NCBI GenBank assembly: GCA_023105745.1
Contig: JALGQZ010000011.1
Coordinates: forward strand, 32,994,094 to 33,058,093
DNA length: 64,000 nt
Direction of reading: 5' to 3'
Source: Austropuccinia psidii
Taxonomy: Eukaryota > Basidiomycota > Pucciniomycetes > Pucciniales > Sphaerophragmiaceae
The notes below the pieces were generated by a model that made no database searches, was not told the DNA's origin, and saw only the letters and a list, made by a program, of their open reading frames with translations. Below, one piece after another: positions 54,651 through 64,000 of this stretch (position 1 is its first letter; each line of letters opens with the position of its first letter). The translations under genes were made by a program, and so were the position numbers.

Positions 54651-57600
54651 CATATTAATAATTGTTTCATATTTGATTAAATCAATTTTTTTTCTCTTCA
54701 TTTTTTAAAATCTCTCAAAATCTCTAAATACACATAAAGATAGTATAATTTGTAATTTTCTCTACTTTTTATTATGAATACAATTTAAATAAGTTTTATT
54801 TACATTCTTAGGCATAAAAGCATTCAAATTTATTATTCTAAGTTCTAAAAGGAGGTTATTTTCTCTTCATTATTATTTTCAATAGTTATAATATTAATAT
54901 TGATAAATATCTTTAATATTAGTAGCATTACTGTTATTGATCGATATTTATTATTAAATATTAATTCTTTATGCATTTATTAATTGTTGGTAACATCACT
55001 AGATTTCCATAAATATATTAATATATTTAATTTATTATATGATATAATTATCTATTAATAATATAAACAATTTATGCCATAACTATAATATACCTTAATT
55101 ATTATAATTCTTTTTAATCTTATTATTCATTAAATTAGGACATTAAGAGTACAATAAGTAAAATATTGGTAATTTTAACTTATTTTTTCATAGTCAGAAA
55201 TTACATCCTTTTTGAAAATGATGCTACTTTTATCATACCTCCCATTTTTTCTTTAATCTGGGTATCAATTACTTATCTAAAGGAAAATATTAGGTTTACT
55301 AAGGGAAATATTTGATATCTAAGGTGGGGTTTGTTTACTTTACCTTTTTAGAAATATTTATACTTATTTTCTTTTGAAATATCTAAATGTAAATAGGACT
55401 CCAATATGTATATCATATTTAGATAGAAAAAAGGAAATTATTCAATAATGGAGGAATATAATTTATTTTCACCACCAAATGAAGTAAACTACTTCAAAAC
55501 GGGGGAAAACTTAGTAATTAACTTGGAATATACTATAAGAAAAAAAATTAACTCATACTTCTTAATTTGAAAATATTAACCCTCATATACAATGCTTAAT
55601 TATCCCAGCTAAAAATTGATATACTCATAATTATTCTAGAGAATTATACCTATGAGTAGATTGAAAATAATTCTTTATCCTAATCACTATTTGTATAATA
55701 TTCCAAAATCTTGTCAAATTAATATTTTTTGGAATAATTCTCTCATTATTAAATAAAAATCAGCTTTACTCCAGACTCAACCTCAAAGCTCCAAATATAT
55801 ACCCTCATAATCCGCACTTTTTATTATATAAATTCTCAAAGCCTCTTCTTGATGGGACCCATAAGGGGGATGATTATGTGTCCAACCAAATTTTAAATAA
55901 GCTTCAAACATGGGTTGAATGAATTTTAAGACCATTTTTGGAAGCAAAAGGACTCTTGAAAATGCGGTTTGCCAAGTAGGAGAGAGTTTCTATAAATCAT
56001 TATTAGCTCAAGGATCATGAAATTTTGAATAATTTTGAATAATATAGCTAAAAGGCAAGAAAAAAGGCTCAAATATATATATATTATCTTATAATATTGA
56101 GTTATGGGTGCTAATATGCTTTCAGAATTCAAAAATAATTTTTGAAATTTGGGAAAATATTGTTTTCACCAGAAGCTTTAATCAATTTTTGCACTGAAAT
56201 TTTCTGAGAATTTCTAAAGTATCATTAGATGGGTTAAGAAAATTCTTTGAAAAGCTCCAAGAGAATATTAATATAAAACCTTTCTTGACTCAAAACTTTT
56301 CTTCTGTATTTTTCCATTATATTCTATATCTAAATGAAACAAATTACACACTTCTCCTACAATATTGCAGGCTATCACAAAGTTACTGTATTTAAATGAG
56401 TAATTTAAAGCAATTAATATGTAAGAAATATCAAAAACAACAATAAAAATTCTTAAATCCCACATTGATAAATACTGTGAGAATCTTAAGAATTTTCTAT
56501 ATTTCTCACATGAGCTCAACTATTTCAGGGATTATATCTCATGGTCTTTATTATAATAGTTTCCTTTCCTTATGTAAATAGCTCTTCTGAATCCTTTTAT
56601 AATTTAATTTAACATATTTTTCCCTTTTTCCTTCTCCTTATATTTTATTATCTTTCCTTGTCAAATTGTTTATTTTTATTTAATTATTTCAAAAAAAAAA
56701 TTCTTATTGGCTTTTTTTAATTTATTTGCATTCCACAATAATTTCCAAAAATTTCAACTCTTCTCCATTTTGTTAATATTTTTTGATTCTTTTCATTTCC
56801 TTTTAAATTTTTGTTATTTTTGGAGTTTATATTATTTTGTGCCTGTACATCTGGAATACATCTATACAGGGAATGCAGGGAGAATTGATAAAATTCAACA
56901 AATCAAACAGATTGAATAAATTCAAAAAAAATGGAAATTGAAAACAATTCAAAAATATAATTAAGATCAAATATCAAAGAATTTGAAAATAAAATTCCTC
57001 CAAAATTGAGAAAAGAAATTAAATGAAAATTTCAGAATTTCATCAAATTTTTACTTCAAATGAAAAAAAAAGAATAACTACCATTTTAAAAATGATAGAG
57101 AATAAGAGATGACAAAAAAAACTCAAAAAGGTAAAGAAATCAGAAGAAAGGGAAAAAATCAAGAAATATATTAATAAAAAAATAAACCAAAATTACCAAT
57201 ATATCAAATCAGAAACATTAAAAAGATTTTATTAATAAGTTTGCAAATTCCTTCCAAAATTAATAAAAACTCTATAATTAATCAAAAATCAAAAAGGACC
57301 AAAATATGAAGCTTAATATATGAATCTCTAAATTAATTTATATAAAAAGAAAGAAAAGGTTATAAAATGAAATAAATGCTCTAAAGTTGAAGATAAATAT
57401 GTATAAACAAATTCAAGCCATAAAGGGTAAAAAGTAAGCAATAAATATATAAGAAATTAATAGTTATTTCAGGAAAATCAAAGGAAAAAATTAATAATCA
57501 ATTCATTCTAAATTATTAAAACCAATCAAAAAATAATAAAAGAAAAATTTGTCTCACAGGTTAAAAAACATAGAAAAGGGAAAACACAGAGCTCAAAATC

Positions 57601-60600
57601 TACAAACCCATTTATTATTGAAGATATATGTTTTAATTTTCCCACAAAAAAAGCTGAAAAATTTGCTTCAAGGGTAAAAATTGTGCTTTTGGAAGGTATC
57701 AAATTATCGAGGTCTGGCTGAATTAATTTATGTTTGAATTTTCAAAAAAGGATAGTGCTTGAAGTATAATTTTGATACAAAATGAATCTTAATTTGATGA
57801 ATATCTTGAGAGCTCCTTTTTGAAGATTCCCTACTTCCATAATCATCTTGGTAAAAAAATTTTAGGAGTGATTTCTATAGGCTGTTTGAGAAGGAAAAAT
57901 TTTAATTCTTCAACAATTATTATTTTTTTGGAAATAAATGAAATTTTTTGTTACTTAATTCAAAAGAAAAACTATGAAACTATTTTAACAGCTTTTTAAA
58001 CAATTAGAAGGCAAATTCTTCTATCAAATAGTTACTTGATTCACCTTATCTTCATACACATTTATTTAAAGTAAGAAAGACCCTTTTCTAAATTTTTTCA
58101 AGCATTATGATACATTTTAATATATTTTCTGTTAAAGATCTCATTATTTGGGTAATATGGCTCATATTACCATTTCTATAGGTCTGCTTTCAGCTTCTAA
58201 ATATTATTAGTGTCAACTGTCTCAGTGAAAAAGGAAAAAAATTGTAACTGATATGAAAATTTAAATCCAAAGCTTATATTAAAGATTTATATCACATTCA
58301 TTGGAAATTTTAAATCTTCCAAATCCTAACTTCTATCAGAAATTGGGGCACATATTTATATTTTCAATTCAAAATTTTCAATATTGAAGTTTATTAAATA
58401 TATATAATCTTCAATTGAAATACCTCCTTAAGTCTGGGTATCAACCAAAAAAGATAAGATATATTATAGAAATATTGGGTAAAGATGATGTGAATTTAGA
58501 ATAAAAGTGACTCATTAGGATCAGAAATCCAAAAGAGATTTTTAGGTCTTGAGGTAAGATATTGAGTTGTTTATACTTTTTATCAATGCAAAAATAAAGA
58601 CAGATATTTTCAACATTCTTCCTTCTTTTCATTGAATAATTTTGTTAAAAATTTATTTTTTAAACTTTCTAAAATATCCATCATGTAATATTCCCCTTAT
58701 TCATATATTTCAAATTTGAGGCTTTCTTCATGAATTCACAATTATTTTTCAGTAATTTGTTATTTCTAAATGACAAATAAGATGATCAATATATCTTCAA
58801 AAAGAACAAATAATTTCATATACAGAATCTATTAGCTCAAAGTGGTATAAGCTACTCTGATAAAAAGAATTAAATTGATTTCTCCCTCAATTTCCCTAAT
58901 TTCTATTCCTTTAATGAAAATTTAGAATATCAGCTTTGGACAAAAGTTCATCAAATTAAACACATAATTTGGAAAGCTTTTTTTTCTTGATGTTCATCAT
59001 ATCTCACATATTATGTGGGTTAATTATTTTTTTAATTAGAGAAATAAATTTTTATCTCATATTGAATTCCTCATTTCAGCTAGTTTGCAATTAAATATAT
59101 CTTATGTAGGGATAAAAATACTTTACACAGGAAAATATTAAGGAAAATTTAAGTATTTATAGCTTTAGTGTGAAATCTTACATATCAATGAATTAAAACA
59201 AGAGGAATGAAGAAATTATAGTTTGAAAAGGAGATTTATGTTGATATATGAATTATATAGAGAGAAATATATTAAGAGATAATTAGCTTAATTAAATTTC
59301 TATTTCCTCCAGATTAGAAATTTTCAAGCTTTAATTTATTTATGTAGCTTTAAATGGATGGTTTTTTCATCCCAAAGAAAATTTGTTCTTCAATTAGTTG
59401 AATTAACTTAATTAATCAAGATTTGAAATAGTTTTATCTTAAAAGAAAAAAAACTTCTATTCCTGATAGATAATTACGATTTTTATTAATTAATTAATTA
59501 ATATTTAATATTAATTAAATATTTATTTTCATATAAAAGAAATTTTTATACAAAAATATTGAGGAATGCATAAAAACTATGCTTTTCTTATTTAATTAAA
59601 ATGAAAAAAAAATGTTTTAAATTTATATAAATAAAAAATATTAAATAAGGAAGAACCTTATGAAAAATGTAATAAACTTTTGGTAGAACTCAAAAAAGGA
59701 AAAACCCATCTCTAATTTAAGTAGTTTAGAAATTACCCTACAATAAAAACCTTATAAATTAAAAATAGGCTATAAAAAAAATAAAAATTTTGATATATAT
59801 TCCTACCACATAGATTCTTTGCTAGATGTTTTCTTTTAATCTTATTATTTCCTATTGAGGGATAATACAACTCAAGAAAAAATCTTGAGACATTTTTTTC
59901 AAGAAAAAATCTCTTTATTTAAAAAATTTAAATCAATATTAGATATAATTTATAAATAATTTTTTCGCTCAAATTATTTCCATAAATAATTTTTTAAGAA
60001 TAATCTTTAATAACCAGAAATCATATGGGTTAAATTAAAAATAATTTTCCAAAAATAGAATTAATTAAAGGCTTAATTTTTATTATTTTTTAAATTAATT
60101 GAACAATTGATATCTACATATAATTTATAATTTCCAAAAACCTTCACCAAAATAATAAAGATTGAATATTTCCCAAAATTAATAGTTTTTTTTAAAAAAT
60201 GAAAATAAGTTTAAAGAATTTCTTTAATGGAATATTCCTCAAAAAAAGGATATCTTATATTGATTTAAGTAAAATGATAAAAAATGTGATAAAAACAATA
60301 AAAGATTTTTCTTATAAATAGCTTAAGATAAGATAATAATGAAAATATTCCTCTATTATTTAATTTTTATCTAGATTTATTATTCTTTTTATTGTTTGAA
60401 AACTTTAAAAAAAAAAAAAAAAAAAAAAAAAACTTAGATATTGTTGAAAAATTTCAAACAAAAAAAATGTTTAAAGACTCATAATATGAAAAAAATTTAT
60501 GATAAGGAATAATTCCTAAGAAGAGAATTAAATACCTTTTTTTTTTCAATTATATGAATTTTAAGAATAATTTTAAATATTTTTATCTTTTTTTATTTTT

Positions 60601-62049
60601 TTTTATTATTTTTAAAATGGAAATTAAATTTTTTTAATTTTTATTTTCTATTTTAAAAAAAAAAAAAAAAAAAAAAATATTTTTCATACTAAAATAATTT
60701 TTTTAAAAAAAAAAAGATTTTTAAGTTTTTTTTTTTTTTCTCAAAAATTATTTTTTTAAAAAAAAAAAAAAGAAAAGAAAATTTTAGAATTCCTTCCACC
60801 ATATGTATATATATATATATATTTAAAATTTCAAATCAATAAATTAAAAAAAACTTTCTTATAAAAGTACTAAAATATCAATTCTTAATCAAATCTAAAA
60901 ATCAGAATATTATAATTATTGATATTAGATTAATTTATTATTTTCATCAAATAAATGTACCCTTAAGATCTTATTTATATTCTTATTTGAAATTAGGACA
61001 ATTAAACCAATCTGAAATTTATAATTTTCACTAAAATAATATCATTTCTAATAATTCTTCAGTAGTTTAATTGAGGATTTATTAGATTAATTTTGAATAT
61101 TAAATATACTTTAAAAATTCTGTTAGTAATAAAATTAAAAATAAAATAAATAAAATTCAAATTTTGTTTTATTATTTATTCCTTTAATTTATTTTCATTA
61201 CTCTTTTCTATGTTAAAATAATTGCTTGAAGTTCTGGTTTTGATTAGTTACTTATTTTTAAAATTTTAAATTAATTAATTTCTAAAATTAGATTAATTAT
61301 CAAATAATTCAATTGAAATTCTATTTTAAAATAATTAAATTCAATTAGGGACTTAATATTTTATTATTTATAACATTCTCAAAAATTACAAATCTTATAT
61401 AGAACTTAAAAAATCTCCCTTAATTATTTCCCAAATTTGAATTTCAATGAGTTCTTGAATCTATAATGATGAAATATTTTAATCCCATAAATTTTGAAAT
61501 ACTTAATTTATATATATTTAAAATCAAATTTTTCCTCATTATTTATAATTAAAAAAAAAAAACTTTCAATAAAAATTATGATTTTTTCCTATTCTATGGA
61601 GTTAGATCAAAACCTCTTATATCTATTTTTAGTATTTCCATTTTTAGATATTTTTTATTTTTGAGATTTGGATGTTTTTTTTTTATGAAAAAGAAGTAGG
61701 ATTAATAATTTGTCTTCAATTAAAAAAGCGGTATAATTAATAAGGATTCATTATATATATTAATTTTTCTTATAATATCAATTTTATAAATGAGATTAAT
61801 AATTTTTTTTTGAAGAAATATTAATCTGTTTTAAAATTTTAAATTCAATTCCATCTTGAATAGTTTTTCAATTTTTTCAAAAATCTTTTATAATATTACT
61901 TTCTTCAATTTAGTTATGTAATATTAAAATAGAATAAAAATAAAATCTAGATATTTCAAAAGATCTCAGTTTTATTAAATGAAATTAAATGATAAAAAAA
62001 TAAATCTAAACATTGAGCTTCCTAAAAAAAATTAATTTTTTGTTTTCAT
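54651..62049. other. Extremely AT-rich stretch without recognisable genes
   Basis: No frame above about 85 codons and none with a domain. Contains a T-rich / hairpin / A-rich arrangement near 56570-57560 (CCTGTA..TACAGG arms around 56840-56870), a 26-base A run at 60407-60432, long A/T runs at 60655-60770, and a TA microsatellite near 60806-60822. Confidence 0.6.
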
Positions 62050-62522
62050 GTTAAGATCATTCTTATTTAAGGTTGAAACCATGTTTTACCCACAGAACAT
62101 GACCCCAAGGTGTTCATTTTTTTCATTGTTAATTCTGTTAAACTAGAATTAACAAGTAATATAATGAATAAATATTCAAAATTTACTGGAATTTTTTATT
62201 AAACTTACATTTTAATTGATAAGAAATTATTTATTTCAAGAAATATACCACTAATTGAAATACCCCCTCTATTAGAAGTATAATAAAATGAAATTGTTAA
62301 ATTCATTGAAGAAAGAAGGAAAAGAAACAATAAAGAAATAGATTACCTTGTAAGTTATAGAAACCCAACTAAAGAAGATTAATGGCTAATTTTTTGAAGA
62401 TATAACTAATCTTAAAAATTGTTAAGAAGGTTAATAAATTGAATAATACAAAAATAATAAGAAATTTAAGAATTATTTCTTTTAAAAATAAATAAAAAAA
62501 GTCAATTGAAGAGGTAATACAT
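62050..62522 (+). pseudogene. Second decayed pol tail of the old Gypsy family
   Basis: DNA resembles 33115-33288 joined to 53198-53427: a CATG.CCC.A.G..GT block near 62096, CCACTAATT..ATAC.CCCTCTA near 62249, a TTAATGGCT..TT..AAGATATA.CTA block near 62380, and a purine-rich GAAGAGGTAATACAT before the LTR-like TGGATGAC. It has no DNA-transposon insertion at the equivalent site. Far too decayed to translate. Confidence 0.6.
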
Positions 62523-63790
62523 TGGATGACACATTAATTAACTATATAAGATTTTGGTAAAAGTTCTTTTTTTGGTGGTTTAAAATTTGAAACTTTTAGA
62601 TATTATCACATATCCAAAAAAAGAAAATTGAAAATAATATTATAAAACTTATTTTAATAATAAGAGCTAAAATTAAAATCTTAAAAACAATTAAAATAAA
62701 TAAAAAATTTAATAAAAAGGTATAAATTCTTTAATATTTCAAAAACAAATTAATAAAAATTTAAAATTGATTAAAAAAATTTAATCTTCATCCAAGAATA
62801 AATATATTAATATTTAATTTAATATTTTTAAAACCAATACTTAATTAGATACCTTAATAAATATGCACTTTTATAATAAATGTATATATATATATATATA
62901 TATTCATGATTTTTAACTCATATCTTTTAAACTAATAATTATAAATACATGATAAAAAAAATTAGATTTAAAATTTAATAATTATTATAATAAAAATATA
63001 ATTTTTAATAATAATAAAGAAAAATTAATCAAAATAGTAATAAAATTTGATTACTTTAAATTCAAATTTATTCAAAATTAATATTTAAATATTAAAATTA
63101 AATAAATAAATAATTATTTAATTATTTAATTTTTATTATTATTATTATATTAAATTTATAAACTTATTAAATAATTTTTTTTTTAAATTTTAAAATATAA
63201 AAATTTTAATATAAAAAAAAAAAATTATTTAAAAATAAAATCATTAAAAAATAGATTTTTTTTTTTTTTTTTTAATTAATTATTTAATAAAATTCACTTT
63301 AAAAAAACTTTATTAATTAAATTCCAAAATATTATAATTAACACTTATTAATTGAATTTTTTTTTTATAAATTTAAAATTCATTTATAATTAAATTTAAG
63401 AATTAAAAATGATCATTTATTTTTAATCTTTTTTTTTTTTAAGATTCAAAGTTGAATAAGAGATAAAAAATGTAATATATTTGTATTTTCTGATAAAAAA
63501 TAACTCAAACCATGAAATTAAATATTATTAAAAATCTTATGATATCAGGAGATTAGAGTTACAGTAATAACTCTTAAATATGGCTTAATAATGAGACAAA
63601 AAAGGTTTGATAATGATTTGATCATTACCAAACCTTATAATCTTGATGAATTGAATGGGATAAAATCAGTAAATGTATCTTAGAATGCATCTGTTCACTA
63701 AAAGGAAGATTATTTACTATATAAAGACCCCTTCTTCCTCTGTTTCCCCATCAAATACCTCAAATTCAAAATAATATTAAATAAAAAAAT
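62523..63790 (+). repeat. LTR-like repeat, second copy of the 53.4-kb LTR
   Basis: Diverged copy of 53428-54650 in the same orientation, including AGGTTTGATAATGATTTGATCAT near 63604 and TTACTATATAAAGACCCCTT near 63715-63734, where TATATAAAG is a plausible TATA box. The remainder to 64000 is AT-rich and may be the rest of the LTR or leader. Confidence 0.65.
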
Positions 63791-64000
63791 TAATTCAATT
63801 TATTATTTTAATATTATAAAAATACAAAGTCTTAAATTTTAGTAATAAATTAATTTTATTTGATTAAACAAATATTTTATTATTATTATTATTATTATTT
63901 TACAATCCCTTTTTAAAAAAAAAAATTAAATCAAGGTAAAAATAAGAAAAATTGTATTTCTCTCTTTTTTTTTTTTTTATTTTAATTACTTTATTAGTAA

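Overview
The window looks like a transposon-packed stretch of a rust-fungus (Pucciniales) nuclear genome. The protein families resemble those I remember from the myrtle rust Austropuccinia psidii; this is recognition from memory, not a search. Very AT-rich flanks are interrupted by blocks of somewhat higher GC, and almost everything recognisable is a mobile element. I see no ordinary host gene, tRNA, rRNA or CRISPR array.

Layout. Positions 1-9012 hold decayed AT-rich repeats: a truncated LTR at 1-1354, two copies of an LTR-end/leader repeat, a T-rich/A-rich fold-back, and the broken gag of an old plus-strand Ty3/Gypsy element. That old element continues at 29266-33288 (end of gag, protease, RT, RNase H, integrase) and at 53198-53375 (end of pol), followed by a candidate 3' LTR from 53428. 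It has been split twice. The first split is a minus-strand Ty3/Gypsy element at 9013-29265, with 1830-bp LTRs about 2.8 % diverged and a GAAAT target duplication. That element was itself split by a young plus-strand chromodomain Ty3/Gypsy element at 13513-23680, whose LTRs differ at 2 of 704 aligned bases and which is flanked by GGGCA. The second split is a 19.9-kb terminal-inverted-repeat DNA transposon at 33289-53197. From 54.6 to 62 kb the sequence is extremely AT-rich with nothing recognisable; another decayed pol tail plus LTR of the old family lies at 62.05-63.8 kb.

The young Gypsy element has intact gag and pol joined by a textbook -1 slippery heptamer. It also carries, antisense between pol and the 3' LTR, a spliced gene for a protein with a Zn2Cys6-like cysteine cluster. 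Upstream of that gene are six CGG triplets at exact 7-bp spacing. Its 5' LTR lacks the last 57 bp seen in the 3' LTR, and no primer-binding site is evident, so this copy may be unable to replicate despite intact reading frames.

The giant DNA transposon is the most interesting object. Between 46-bp inverted repeats (40/46 matching) it carries a CACTA/TNP2-like transposase, a TET/JBP-like 2-oxoglutarate dioxygenase, a SNF2-family helicase, a second small Zn2Cys6-like protein and two rust-type proteins of unknown function. It also holds a set of 24-26-bp palindromes found only in its spacers, a dense CTGAG/CTCAG cluster upstream of the zinc-cluster gene, and two minisatellites sharing a core. 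Every gene in this copy carries stops or frameshifts, so it is a decayed copy of what may be a multi-gene, chromatin-modifying transposon.
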